A DNA stretch of 64,000 nucleotides from CAZEQJ01 sp964514385 (GCA_964514385.1 CAZEQJ010000006.1:1-64000), one strand, 5' to 3'; positions 27,999 through 37,943 are shown, numbered from the stretch's first letter. Numbers and translations: made by a program. The notes: generated by a model from the sequence alone, not told the origin.

Positions 27999-29708
27999 CT
28001 ATTTAAAGTCAGTCGAAAACTTCCATCGTGTTGTAAAGTTCTTCTTCAGTTCCTGCTCCTGCAGGATCGAACGAAGAATCTCTACAGGTATTCTTCCCTC
28101 GCGCATTACAGCGTCATGGTATTGTTTTTCCGTCCAACCCATTTCCAGCATTTCATTTCTCAAGGCATAAAATTGCAGTCCGCCTACCATGTAGGCTATC
28201 TGATACAATGGATCATAGCCTCCAACAAACGACCTTCTCACCTCAGCTTCTGCATTGGCATATTCGTGCCCCACACGGTCTACCAGCAGGTCAATGCACT
28301 CTTGTGGCGTCATCAGCTCAAGGTGGTAGCTGAGCGAGAATATAATACGTGCACAGCGGTGCATGCGCCAGAAAAGCATACCGATGCGCTCCTCCGGTGT
28401 GTCGGGAAAATCCTTGTTCCATAATAGAATCTCCCAGTAAAGTGCCCATCCTTCACCCCAGAAAGCCGTTGAGAAGGCTCCTCTGTACGGTTTATAACGA
28501 CTGGTCATAAAACCCTGAAGGTGATGACCCGGAATAAGCTCATGATGAACCGTTGCCGTCGAAAAATTGGGGTTATTTCCCCTCATGCTCATCATTTTGT
28601 CATCATGATCCATGGTGTTGGTCGGATATGAAATTGAAATGACCTCGCCACCGGTGAAAAAAGGATTGATGAGCTGCCGTTGTGGGGACATCATGCGCAT
28701 GCGCCAGGTTTCTTTTGCCAGTTCTGGGATGGTAATCAGATCCCTTTCTTCAATAAAATGAATAGCTTCCCACGCCAGCGAATCAATAATTTCGGGCTGA
28801 TGAGCAGGTGGGACATACGTATTTTTGGTATGTTCCAGAGCTGCGCGCCAGTCCTCACCAAAACCCAGCTCTCTCGATGCCTTCAGCATTTCTTCTTCAC
28901 AATACTTAAATTGTACTTCTGCCGCTTCGATTAACTCCTCGGCTGAATAAGGAATAAACGAAAACTCAAGACTTCGTTGAAGAGCCTGTTTTCCAATAGG
29001 TCTGCCTATAATGCCACTACCATCATCCTTTTGGTTTTCCTTACTAAAATGTTCCTCCAGGAATTGCTCATAGCTTTCCAAAGCAGCATCCAGAGAGGCA
29101 TAAGGCTTTTCCATCCACCAGGTAAACATGGGGTCATAGGCGAAATAAAATTCATAGGATTCTTCCAGTGATTCCCTCAGGTCATCGATGATGCCGGCTG
29201 CCTTATCAGCGACCATATAATCATCGAAGGGCTTATCCATAAGTTCTTTCTGAATATTCGGTATGACCTGTGCCAGCTCGTGAAACGTACCTGCCAGATT
29301 TTTATAATCCGGTATTTTTCCATTGCGGCGATGTCGGATAAATTCATATAAGGGCTCCAGCCGTTCTGCCACAAAACTCACCTCCTTAAATGCATCGAAT
29401 TCCTTCTTCAGAAAATATAATTCTTCGTTTAATTTTGTGCTGAGCATCACAAAATCAGCCTTTCCGTTAACAGAAAAAGAATTGATATCCATGTCGTCCA
29501 GCCTTTCCTTCCATTCACTGTAATGCCTGATCATACGATTATAGTATTCAGCACTTTCACGTGGGGTATATTTACGCTGTAGCGACCGCCGATCGGCATC
29601 GAACTTGCTTATTGTTTCGTATAGCTCACTTGCACCACCCGTTTGTGCAAATGTGATCGCACTTTGTAAGAAAGGAAGAACAAAAATGAAAAATACGAAT
29701 CGTTTCAT
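27999..29708 (-). CDS. DUF885 family peptidase-like protein
   Basis: Exported protein (signal peptide MKRFVFFIFVLPFLQSAITFAQ) of the DUF885 family, thought to be zinc-dependent peptidases/carboxypeptidases. The metal motif is VHHELIPGHHLQGF, with further conserved pieces AFWGEGWALYWE (second Glu ligand) and RIIFSLSYHLELMTPQECIDLLVDRVGHE. Length of 569 aa is standard. It is divergent from the transporter/peptidase operon at 29949 and sits immediately upstream of the hybrid regulator, so it shares the control region at 29709-29948. Peptidase activity is inferred from the family; substrate unknown. Confidence 0.85.
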   Translation of the reverse strand: MKRFVFFIFVLPFLQSAITFAQTGGASELYETISKFDADRRSLQRKYTPRESAEYYNRMIRHYSEWKERLDDMDINSFSVNGKADFVMLSTKLNEELYFLKKEFDAFKEVSFVAERLEPLYEFIRHRRNGKIPDYKNLAGTFHELAQVIPNIQKELMDKPFDDYMVADKAAGIIDDLRESLEESYEFYFAYDPMFTWWMEKPYASLDAALESYEQFLEEHFSKENQKDDGSGIIGRPIGKQALQRSLEFSFIPYSAEELIEAAEVQFKYCEEEMLKASRELGFGEDWRAALEHTKNTYVPPAHQPEIIDSLAWEAIHFIEERDLITIPELAKETWRMRMMSPQRQLINPFFTGGEVISISYPTNTMDHDDKMMSMRGNNPNFSTATVHHELIPGHHLQGFMTSRYKPYRGAFSTAFWGEGWALYWEILLWNKDFPDTPEERIGMLFWRMHRCARIIFSLSYHLELMTPQECIDLLVDRVGHEYANAEAEVRRSFVGGYDPLYQIAYMVGGLQFYALRNEMLEMGWTEKQYHDAVMREGRIPVEILRSILQEQELKKNFTTRWKFSTDFK

Positions 29709-29779
29709 ATAATGAATAGTTTATAGGTTTACCTTATGGTGTACTAACTTAATCAAACTTCCATTATATTGACATGATC

Positions 29780-29868
29780 TGATCAAAATAGCAAATTCAT
29801 TGGTTAATATAGTATCAATTAACATTCAGACTGCTCTTTGACCCATCTTCTACAATGTTAAAATTGTA
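29780..29868 (+). promoter_or_regulatory. Divergent control region with 21-bp spaced boxes and a palindrome
   Basis: Between the DUF885 and NSS genes: TGATCAAAATAG at 29780 and TGGTTAATATAG at 29801 are 21 bp apart; the second continues as GTTAATATAGTATCA (29803-29817), which differs by one base from a copy at 61957. Further on is the inverted repeat TACAAT-GTTAAA-ATTGTA (29851-29868), containing GTTAAAATTGTA also found at 51745 and 59078. Likely operator sites. Confidence 0.5.
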
Positions 29869-29948
29869 CTTTTAATAGTCAATATACCGCACTCATACCT
29901 GCAGCAGGAAAATTATATTTGTGGATTTAGGATTCACTACATGACTAC

Positions 29949-31430
29949 ATGGACAAATCAACTCAACAAAGATTCTCCTCAAGACTTACATTTCTTTTAA
30001 GTGTTCTGGGTATTGCGGTAGGTACGGGTAACATCTGGAGGTTTCCCAGAATAGTAGCTCAAAACGGGACAGCGGAAGGAGCCGGAGCGTTTATTTTTGT
30101 TTGGATCATTTTTCTTTTCACCTGGAGCCTGCCGCTCATCATCGGTGAGTATGCCATTGGCAGAAAGTTTAGAAGAGGTGTGGTCGGATCATTGCAGGAA
30201 GCAAGTAATGGCAAATTTACCTGGATGGGAGGTTTTATGGCAATGGTAGCTACTGCTATTACCTTCTTTTATTCCGTAGTAGTAGGGTGGTGTATTTACT
30301 ATTTTATTTATATGCTTACGCACTCCCTTCCTGAAAATATGGAAAGCGCCATGTATATATGGGAAAGCTATCAAAATACCTACTGGCCGATGCTTACCCA
30401 CGCACTGGCACTGGGTGTAGGGTGTCTGGCAATACTTAAAGGAGTAAAGTCGATAGAAAAAATCAATAATGTGCTCATCCCAAGCCTGATCGTGATCCTT
30501 GTGATCAGTATTGTGAGGGCCGTAACGCTGGATGGAGCGGTCGAAGGCCTCAGGTATATGTTTACTCCCGATTGGTCACTGTTGAAAAATCCTACCATAT
30601 GGATTGAAGCGCTAACACAAAATGCGTGGGATACCGGCGCCGGATGGGGACTGTTTATGACATATGCTGCTTATATGGGTACACGGACACGTATAGTTAA
30701 AAACGCACTGATTACGGGCGTCGGCAACAACCTCATCTCACTGATTTCGGCCATTATCATATTCGGGACCGTATTTGCCATACTTGGTGCGGAAAAATCA
30801 CGACCCGAGATTCTGGAGATCATCAAAACCAGCGGGCCGGCGTCAACAGGGCTCACCTTTATCTGGATGCCACAGCTTTTTGCCAAGATGTTTGGAGGAA
30901 ATATCCTCTCCATCTTGTTCTTTCTGGGGCTTACTTTTGCCGGATTTTCTTCCCTTATCGCCCAGCTGGAGCTGCCTACCCGTATTTTCATTGATTTTGG
31001 CTTTAACAGAAACCGCTCGGTAATACTTATTGCAGTACTTAGTTACGTTCTGGGTATTCCTTCTGCTATCAATCTTAATATTCTGAGCAATCAGGATTTT
31101 GTGTGGGGTGTCGCCCTGATGCTGTCAGGGGTATTTTTCACCATTGTACTTATATACTATGGATTGGATAAGCTGAGGGAAGCTGAAAATATCAAAGACA
31201 ACGACGACTGGATGATCGGGAAAGCCTGGAAATATATCATGAATTATTTCATTCCGGTGGCCGGTCTGGTGCTCGTGGTGTGGTTTCTCTCCGATGCGAG
31301 CAGGGTTAAAGGATGGTATGATCCGTTTAAATCGTACAGCCTGATGACCTGCCTGGCACAGTGGGTGATCGTACTTTTTGCGCTTATACTCCTCAATAAA
31401 AAAATTAATCGAAATCTTGGAAAATCATGA
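29949..31430 (+). CDS. Sodium-dependent neurotransmitter-symporter (NSS/SNF) family amino-acid transporter
   Basis: LeuT-fold Na+-coupled symporter for an amino acid or related compound. The first transmembrane helix carries the signature SVLGIAVGTGNIWRFPRI with the unwound GNIWRFP region that binds Na+ and substrate; about 11-12 hydrophobic segments follow, ending at ~residue 480. Inner membrane protein of normal length (493 aa). It is first in a four-gene operon with an M1-like peptidase (4-bp overlap), a beta-propeller protein and an M14 carboxypeptidase, so it probably imports amino acids freed by those enzymes. Substrate cannot be deduced from the sequence by eye. Confidence 0.93.
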   Translation: MDKSTQQRFSSRLTFLLSVLGIAVGTGNIWRFPRIVAQNGTAEGAGAFIFVWIIFLFTWSLPLIIGEYAIGRKFRRGVVGSLQEASNGKFTWMGGFMAMVATAITFFYSVVVGWCIYYFIYMLTHSLPENMESAMYIWESYQNTYWPMLTHALALGVGCLAILKGVKSIEKINNVLIPSLIVILVISIVRAVTLDGAVEGLRYMFTPDWSLLKNPTIWIEALTQNAWDTGAGWGLFMTYAAYMGTRTRIVKNALITGVGNNLISLISAIIIFGTVFAILGAEKSRPEILEIIKTSGPASTGLTFIWMPQLFAKMFGGNILSILFFLGLTFAGFSSLIAQLELPTRIFIDFGFNRNRSVILIAVLSYVLGIPSAINLNILSNQDFVWGVALMLSGVFFTIVLIYYGLDKLREAENIKDNDDWMIGKAWKYIMNYFIPVAGLVLVVWFLSDASRVKGWYDPFKSYSLMTCLAQWVIVLFALILLNKKINRNLGKS

Positions 31431-33061
31431 TGCGGCTAAAAAAACTAATGGTCATTTTTTTTGCAGTCAGCCTGTCTGCAACTGCTCAATATACTCGTCA
31501 GGATTCACTAAGAGGTTCTGTCACCCCTGAACGTGAGTGGTGGAACCTTACCTATTATCACCTGGATGTTGGTGTAAACCCCAATGACAGCAGCATTGAA
31601 GGCAGTGTAGATGTGGTATATGAAGTACTTGCCCCCTATCAGGTAATGCAGATTGACCTCCAGCCTCCCCTGCGCATCAGCAAAGTTACGGATGAGGAAG
31701 GTAACCTGCTGGAGGTCACACATGAGGGGAATGCATATTTTATTCAACTGAAAAAGACACAGCAGACAGGAGATATCAACAAAGTCATCGTGTATTACGG
31801 TGGCCAGCCCAAAGTAGCCGAAAACCCACCCTGGGACGGCGGTTTTTCCTGGGATAAAGATGAAAATGGTAATTGGTGGATTCACACCAACTGCCAGGGT
31901 ATTGGAGCCAGTATCTGGTGGCCTTGTAAAGATCATATGTACGATGAGGTTGACAGCATGCTGATGAGTATCACGGTGCCGGAAGACCTGATGGATATCT
32001 CCAATGGCAGACTCAGAGGGGTATACAGAAACAGGAGGGCTAAAACAAAAACCTACCACTGGTTTGTCAGCAATCCTATTTCCAACTATGTCATCAGTCT
32101 GAATATTGGCAATTATGTGCATTTCGGAGAGACATATCAAGGCAAAAAGGGAGAGCTGACCATGGACTATTATGTCATGCCCTACAACCTCGAAAAAGCA
32201 AAAGATCAGTTTCAGGATGCCCCGCGTATGATGGAAGCCTTCGAGCATTGGTTTGGTCCCTATCCTTTTTACGAAGATGGCTACAAGCTGATTGAAGTTC
32301 CCAGCACCGGCATGGAACACCAAAGTGCGGTTACATACGGTAACCGTTATGGCAATGGCTACCGGGGAAGGGACGGAAGTGGTACCGGTTGGGGAATGAA
32401 ATGGGACTTTATCATCATTCATGAATCCGGGCATGAGTGGTTCGCCAACAATATCACGTATAAAGACGTGGCGGATATGTGGATACATGAAAGCTTCACA
32501 AACTATTCTGAAAGCCTGTTTATTGAATATTTCTGGGGCAAGGAAGCTGGCCAGGAGTATGTCAGGGGCAACAGAAGAGGTATAAGAAATGACCGGCCCA
32601 TAATCGGAGACTATGGAGTAAATAAATCCGGTAGCGGCGATATGTACGTAAAGGGTGGCAACCTGCTGAATACCCTCCGCACTGTAATCAATGACGATGA
32701 GCTATGGCGGTCCATTCTTACCGGATTAAATGAAGAGTTCTATCATCAGACTGTTACAACAGAACAGATTGAAAGCTACATCGCTGAAAAAGCGAATATG
32801 GAACTAACCCCATTTTTTGACCAATACCTCAGAGATACCCGGATACCTGTACTTGAATACTACTGGAAGGATGGCGAGTTGTTTTATCGTTACAACAATG
32901 TTGTCAGAGGATTTGACATGCCTGTACAAGTTCTGCTGGACGGATCCAGAGAGGTGTGGATAGAGCCAACGGCAAGATGGAGTTCTATTCCTTCTGAGGC
33001 CAGTTCACTGGAAGTGGAACCTAATTTTTACATTGCCACGATGAAAGTTACTACCTATTAA
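31427..33061 (+). CDS. M1 family metallopeptidase (aminopeptidase-like)
   Basis: Secreted gluzincin (signal peptide ending SLSATAQ). N-terminal beta domain as in M1 aminopeptidases (YHLDVGVNPNDSSIEGSVDV), catalytic domain with H332-E-S-G-H336 and downstream Glu355 (WIHESFTNYSES). The exopeptidase loop that is GxMEN in most M1 enzymes reads G295-M-E-H298, so the N-terminal amine binding may be altered. It stops at 544 residues and therefore lacks the large C-terminal helical domain of full-length aminopeptidase N, like other short bacterial M1 members. Translation is coupled to the transporter gene (ATGA overlap) and the next gene begins 10 bp on. Likely trims peptides for import. Confidence 0.9.
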   Translation: MMRLKKLMVIFFAVSLSATAQYTRQDSLRGSVTPEREWWNLTYYHLDVGVNPNDSSIEGSVDVVYEVLAPYQVMQIDLQPPLRISKVTDEEGNLLEVTHEGNAYFIQLKKTQQTGDINKVIVYYGGQPKVAENPPWDGGFSWDKDENGNWWIHTNCQGIGASIWWPCKDHMYDEVDSMLMSITVPEDLMDISNGRLRGVYRNRRAKTKTYHWFVSNPISNYVISLNIGNYVHFGETYQGKKGELTMDYYVMPYNLEKAKDQFQDAPRMMEAFEHWFGPYPFYEDGYKLIEVPSTGMEHQSAVTYGNRYGNGYRGRDGSGTGWGMKWDFIIIHESGHEWFANNITYKDVADMWIHESFTNYSESLFIEYFWGKEAGQEYVRGNRRGIRNDRPIIGDYGVNKSGSGDMYVKGGNLLNTLRTVINDDELWRSILTGLNEEFYHQTVTTEQIESYIAEKANMELTPFFDQYLRDTRIPVLEYYWKDGELFYRYNNVVRGFDMPVQVLLDGSREVWIEPTARWSSIPSEASSLEVEPNFYIATMKVTTY

Positions 33062-33071
33062 TCTGATTGTT

Positions 33072-36000
33072 ATGAAATTCTATCTGATCGTTATTTTTTG
33101 GCTGGTTGCCACTACGTCTGTTTTGGCCCAGCGCAAGGGAAATCAAGAGCCTGCTATACAAGACGAATCTGTTTTTCGTGGTCTCAGGGCAAGAAATATT
33201 ACCCCGGCTGTTACTGGAGGCCGTATTTCGGATATTGCCATACACCCTGAAAATACCACTACCTGGTATGCTGCAGTAGCATCTGGCAATGTATGGAAAA
33301 CCACTAATGCCGGCATGAGTTGGGATCCGGTATTTGAAAATTACGGATCATACTCTATCGGATGCATCACCATTGATCCTGTCAACCCAACCACGGTATG
33401 GATAGGCTCAGGTGAAAACAATGCCCAAAGATCGGTGAGCAAAGGTGATGGCGTTTACAAGAGTGTTGACGGTGGAAAATCATGGAAAAATATGGGGCTG
33501 AAAACCTCAGAACATATCGGCAGGATCGTCGTCGACTCACGCAACCCGGATATTGTATATGTGGCATCGCAGGGCAGTGTATGGAAAGACGGCGGAGAAA
33601 GGGGATTATACAAAACCGAAGACGGTGGCGAAACATGGGAGCGCATTCTTTACGTTAGTGAGCAAACCGGTATTTCAGACCTGATCATGGACTTTCGTAA
33701 TCCGGATATCCTGCTCGCATCATCATATCAGCGACGAAGGCATCCGGGGGTACTGGTCGCCGGTGGTCCTGACGGTGGTATCTGGAAAACAACAGATGGC
33801 GGTGAAAACTGGAAGAAGCTCACCGCCGGCCTTCCTGGCGGCGATCTGGGAAGAATTGGCCTGGCCCAATCACCACAGCAACCCGATGTACTTTATGCCC
33901 TGATCATTGGCAAAGAAAATACGCGAGGCTTTTACCGCTCGGAGAATATGGGAGAAAGCTGGCAGAAGATGAGCGATTACACGGTTGTAGATGCGCAATA
34001 TTATGTCGAACTATTTCCTGATCCTGTGGTATTTGATAAGGTGTACAGCGTGAATACGCGACTGGAAGTTACCGAAGATGGAGGCAGAACTTTTGATCGT
34101 GTTCAGACACGTGGTGTACATGTAGACCATCATGCTATGGCTTTTGACCCCAACAATCCCCATCATATTCTGCTTGGCAATGATGGCGGTGTCTATGAAT
34201 CATGGGACAACACTGAGACATGGCGTCATTTTAAAAACCTGCCGATTACCCAGTTTTACCGGGTTGGTATTGACAATTCGTATCCTTTCTATTTTATATA
34301 TGGTGGCACACAGGATAATGCAACACTGGGAGGCCCTGCTGGTACCCTTAATGGCAGCATCTCGAACAGCGACTGGTTCGTAACTACCGGTGGTGATGGT
34401 TTTCAGTCACGCGTAGACCCTGAAAATCCCAATATTATATACAGCGAATCGCAATATGGCCGCCTGGTGCGTTATGACAAACAAACCGGACAAACAGTAG
34501 GCATACAACCACAGGAAGAAGAGGGTGAAGAACCTTACCGCTGGCACTGGAATGCACCGCTGCTGGTAAGTCACCACGAAAATGAACGGCTGTATTTTGC
34601 TGCTAACGTGCTATTTCAGAGCGATGACAGGGGCAATACCTGGAAAAAAATCAGCGATGACCTCAGCATGGCCCGTGACAGGAATAAAATGGAAGTAATG
34701 GGACGCGTCTGGAGCATTGACGCTGTCTTTAAAAATGTATGGACATCCCCTATGGGCACCATCGTGTCGCTTGATGAAAGTCCGCTTCAGGAAGGTTTAT
34801 TAATAGCGGGCACAGATGACGGTCAGGTACAGCTAACCACCAATGGAGGGGAAAGCTGGACAAAACTGACCGGCTTTGATGGCTTACCCGCCAACACCTA
34901 TGTCGCCGATGTGCATGCCTCCCGCACAGATGCCAATACATTTTTTGTTGTGTTCAACAACCATAAATTCGGTGATTATACGCCCTATGTTTACAAAACC
35001 ACTAACATGGGACAGTCATGGACGAGCATTTCCGAAGATCTTGACAATAGCCAGACAGCCTGGACCATCTATCAGGATCATGAAAATAAAAATGTACTTT
35101 TCCTCGGTACTGAAATGGGCTTACATTTCAGTGTGGATGGCGGGCAGCAATGGATCCCGGTATCTGGTATTCCTACCATTGCCATCCGGGATTTGGAAAT
35201 ACAGAAGCGGGAGGATGACCTGGTGGCAGCCTCCTTCGGGCGTGGCTTTTTTATTCTGGATGACTATTCAGCATTACGGGAAGTGAATCAGGATATCCTG
35301 AACAGGGAAGCCTATATTTTTACTGTCAGAGAGGCGCTCCAATACCGGCAAATCCGTGGTAACATAGATGATTATTCTTCTCCCGGAGAACCTTTTGGGG
35401 TGGTGTTTACATACTACCTACGTGAAGGTGCTCAAACACTTGAACAGCAGCGACATAGCGAAGAACAGCAGAAGGTTTCACGCGGCGAGCCCGTATACTA
35501 TCCTACATGGGATGCCATGATTGATGAACGGATTGAGGAGCGGCCGGCATTGATTCTGTCAATTCTGGATAGCCGGGGCAATGAAATACAACGCCTCAAG
35601 ACAGGTATTCGGCGTGGTATCCAGCGTGTGATATGGGATTTTGAAGATTTCACCGGTACAATGGTACCACCCGGCAGATATACGGTAAGCCTTTCAAAGA
35701 TAGTAAATGGCGAATGGGAAAAGCTAGGGGTCAGTCAGGAATTCAGCATTAAACCACTTGACCTTGAATCCATCGAAAAGGCCGATCCAAAGGAGAAATA
35801 TGTTTTTGTCAGAGAAGCGCACAGGCTTAATACAGCTGTGAACCTGTCGGCCCGGATACTATCTGATATGTTAAACGCGGTCGATCAGGGGCTGGATGAC
35901 GTTGCCGGATCACCTTTATATGAAGAAAGTCTTTATGAAAAGCTGGCAGACCTCAAAAGGGTATTATATGATATGGATATAGAGTTAAATGGCAACGAAA

Positions 36001-36257
36001 TTATCACGGAGAAAATGGAGCTTGATGTGCCTTCGATAAGAGGGAGAATACGAAATGGCCTTTATGGCGCGGCATCCACTACTTATCCCGTTACCTCTAC
36101 CCAGAAGGAGGCTATCCGCATGGCGACAGAGGCTTACCGGGCATTGACTGAAAAATACAACCGGTTGCTAAACGAAGAACTGCTGCCGGTACGGGATATT
36201 TTTCAGCGCAACGGCAGTGGCATTTATTTTCCGGCTGACCCATTTATAATTTATTAG
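33072..36257 (+). CDS. Secreted sortilin/BNR-like beta-propeller protein
   Basis: Signal peptide (MKFYLIVIFWLVATTSVLAQ) followed by two propeller domains built from BNR/VPS10-type blades: repeated T-x-D/N-GGxxW (KTTNAGMSWDP, KSVDGGKSWKN, KTEDGGETWER, KTTDGGENWKK, TTNGGESWTK, SVDGGQQWIP) over residues ~45-730, then a beta-sandwich (~770-900, DSRGNEIQRLKTGIRRGIQRVIWDF) and a helical C-terminus. Such proteins are abundant in Bacteroidota and are annotated as exo-alpha-sialidase-like or sortilin-like, but the catalytic residues of sialidases are not evident and no enzymatic activity is claimed. Position between two peptidase genes suggests a role in binding or handling extracellular peptide or protein. 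Confidence 0.8.
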   Translation: MKFYLIVIFWLVATTSVLAQRKGNQEPAIQDESVFRGLRARNITPAVTGGRISDIAIHPENTTTWYAAVASGNVWKTTNAGMSWDPVFENYGSYSIGCITIDPVNPTTVWIGSGENNAQRSVSKGDGVYKSVDGGKSWKNMGLKTSEHIGRIVVDSRNPDIVYVASQGSVWKDGGERGLYKTEDGGETWERILYVSEQTGISDLIMDFRNPDILLASSYQRRRHPGVLVAGGPDGGIWKTTDGGENWKKLTAGLPGGDLGRIGLAQSPQQPDVLYALIIGKENTRGFYRSENMGESWQKMSDYTVVDAQYYVELFPDPVVFDKVYSVNTRLEVTEDGGRTFDRVQTRGVHVDHHAMAFDPNNPHHILLGNDGGVYESWDNTETWRHFKNLPITQFYRVGIDNSYPFYFIYGGTQDNATLGGPAGTLNGSISNSDWFVTTGGDGFQSRVDPENPNIIYSESQYGRLVRYDKQTGQTVGIQPQEEEGEEPYRWHWNAPLLVSHHENERLYFAANVLFQSDDRGNTWKKISDDLSMARDRNKMEVMGRVWSIDAVFKNVWTSPMGTIVSLDESPLQEGLLIAGTDDGQVQLTTNGGESWTKLTGFDGLPANTYVADVHASRTDANTFFVVFNNHKFGDYTPYVYKTTNMGQSWTSISEDLDNSQTAWTIYQDHENKNVLFLGTEMGLHFSVDGGQQWIPVSGIPTIAIRDLEIQKREDDLVAASFGRGFFILDDYSALREVNQDILNREAYIFTVREALQYRQIRGNIDDYSSPGEPFGVVFTYYLREGAQTLEQQRHSEEQQKVSRGEPVYYPTWDAMIDERIEERPALILSILDSRGNEIQRLKTGIRRGIQRVIWDFEDFTGTMVPPGRYTVSLSKIVNGEWEKLGVSQEFSIKPLDLESIEKADPKEKYVFVREAHRLNTAVNLSARILSDMLNAVDQGLDDVAGSPLYEESLYEKLADLKRVLYDMDIELNGNEIITEKMELDVPSIRGRIRNGLYGAASTTYPVTSTQKEAIRMATEAYRALTEKYNRLLNEELLPVRDIFQRNGSGIYFPADPFIIY

Positions 36258-36260
36258 GAT

Positions 36261-37943
36261 ATGCGTACACTTTTTATTTTTCTCGTGCTGGTGTTGCGCG
36301 AGCTTACGCTCGCGCAACAGGACCCCGGCTTTCTTTGGGGCAACCAATTACCTGAAAACTGGAATGGTGAATGGCCGGAGGAGCTGCTCACGGACGCTGA
36401 AAAATCGGACTTTACATACACGGCCAAAAATGAAGATATCCTGAATTATTTTTCACTGCTCAGAGAAAAAAGCGAGCAGGTTTATTTTTTCTCTATGTTT
36501 ACCAGTGACTATGGCCGAACATGCCCGGTCATTGTGCTTTCCAAAGAGGGCATTCGTAGCCCACGGGAGGCCAGAGATTCCGGCAAACCCGTTCTTTATC
36601 TACAGGGTGGCATTCATCCTGCAGAACCTCAGGGCAAAGAGGCGCTGCTCATGGTGATACGTGATATACTGTTCGGTGACAAAAACTACCTGCTGGATGA
36701 ATTAATCATTCTTATTGCCCCAAATTATAATGTCGATGGGAATGAGGCCCGACAGGTTAATACCAGAAAGCTGTACCCACGCACAGAAGGTACCCGGCAT
36801 AACGCTATAGACCTAGATGTAAATCGTGATGCAATCAAGTTGGAGACACGCAATATGCAGGGCGCTGTAGAGAATATATACCTGAGATGGGATCCGGTAC
36901 TTCTTTTTGATATGCACCGTATGGGAAGAACACAGCACGGCTATGCCATCGGTCAGGCCAGTGGAAATGTCGCCAGCGCCCACCCCGGGCCTCGTGATTA
37001 TGTCAACTATACTATGTTTCCGGAAATAATTGCATTGGCCAGAGAAATAGGAAATATTGAGGTGGGCTTTCATGCCGGTCTTGACAGGGAGTGGCCTCCT
37101 AAAACCTTCGACCATGATGCTGCTTACTGGAGCACAGAAGCCAAGTTTATGGCGTCCGGCTATAGTTTGCGCAACCGTATGTGTATCATCGTTGAAAACC
37201 CGGGCGAGGAAACCTATGAAAAAGGTATTTATGTGCATTATATCTACACCCTTGCCCTGCTGGAGTATTGCTATAAAAACGGACAACAAATGATGGAAAT
37301 CTGTCAGAAGGCAGATGAAGAGGTAGTGGAGATGATCAAAAAAAGAGCGCATACCGGGAAATTGCGCAATGCAGTGGAAGGCAAATACGTTTCAGAAGGG
37401 AAATTTCCGGTCTGGGCTTACCGTGAACGTAAAATCGAACAGTTACCGGGCACATCTATATTTATGCGCACTTATGATGAACCTCCAGTCCTGGTGGAAA
37501 ATGTAGAACTGATCACCAAAGCCGTTGCTGCCAGGGAGGCGCGAGTGCCCAGAGGATATATTATCCCAAAGGATATGGGTTTTATTGCAGCTAAACTCCG
37601 TATGCATGGTGTAAAGGTCGATCAGCTCGATAAACCGGTTATGATCAAAAAAGGGGAGGCATTTTACTATGATAGCCTTTATTACAGGTCAATGGGGTTT
37701 GCCAATTATCAGATGACCACCCTTGACGGCGAATTTCGTGATATTGAAAATGTTGTAGTAGAGTCAGGAGACTATATTATCGATATGGCGCAGCCGCTGG
37801 CAAATCTTATTTTTTATGCCCTTGAACCAGAGGTCAGGGACGGCTTTATGGGATGGAATTATATGGACGGGTCATTAAAGGAAAAGCTGCAGTACGACGG
37901 AGAGGGAATCTATCCGATTGTAAAGTATTTTGAATTGGAGTAA
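36261..37943 (+). CDS. M14 family zinc carboxypeptidase
   Basis: Secreted metallocarboxypeptidase. Zinc ligands are H119-P-A-E122 in LYLQGGIHPAEPQGKEA and H218 in FDMHRMGRTQHG; the substrate-binding region LDLDVNRD is typical of M14; a candidate catalytic Glu lies in MCIIVENPGEE. The 560-aa length includes a C-terminal extension of the type seen in Bacteroidota M14 enzymes. The signal peptide is odd: after LFIFLVLV the sequence reads LRELTLAQQ, encoded by a 28-bp perfect palindrome (36292-36319) that places Arg and Glu where a hydrophobic/neutral segment would be expected. Starts 3 bp after the propeller gene, ending the operon. Confidence 0.88.
   Translation: MRTLFIFLVLVLRELTLAQQDPGFLWGNQLPENWNGEWPEELLTDAEKSDFTYTAKNEDILNYFSLLREKSEQVYFFSMFTSDYGRTCPVIVLSKEGIRSPREARDSGKPVLYLQGGIHPAEPQGKEALLMVIRDILFGDKNYLLDELIILIAPNYNVDGNEARQVNTRKLYPRTEGTRHNAIDLDVNRDAIKLETRNMQGAVENIYLRWDPVLLFDMHRMGRTQHGYAIGQASGNVASAHPGPRDYVNYTMFPEIIALAREIGNIEVGFHAGLDREWPPKTFDHDAAYWSTEAKFMASGYSLRNRMCIIVENPGEETYEKGIYVHYIYTLALLEYCYKNGQQMMEICQKADEEVVEMIKKRAHTGKLRNAVEGKYVSEGKFPVWAYRERKIEQLPGTSIFMRTYDEPPVLVENVELITKAVAAREARVPRGYIIPKDMGFIAAKLRMHGVKVDQLDKPVMIKKGEAFYYDSLYYRSMGFANYQMTTLDGEFRDIENVVVESGDYIIDMAQPLANLIFYALEPEVRDGFMGWNYMDGSLKEKLQYDGEGIYPIVKYFELE
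36292..36319. repeat. 12-bp-stem palindrome inside the M14 signal-peptide codons
   Basis: TGTTGCGCGAGC-TTAC-GCTCGCGCAACA is a perfect inverted repeat with a 4-nt loop, entirely inside the reading frame and GC-rich compared with its surroundings. It looks like a small REP/BIME-type palindromic unit that has landed in coding sequence without breaking the frame. Confidence 0.75.

Noticed and set aside
31508..32488. 326-codon open frame antisense to the M1 peptidase gene
   Set aside because: Composition follows the codon pattern of the M1 gene, with no signal or domain; the sense strand has clear zinc-peptidase motifs and an operon context.
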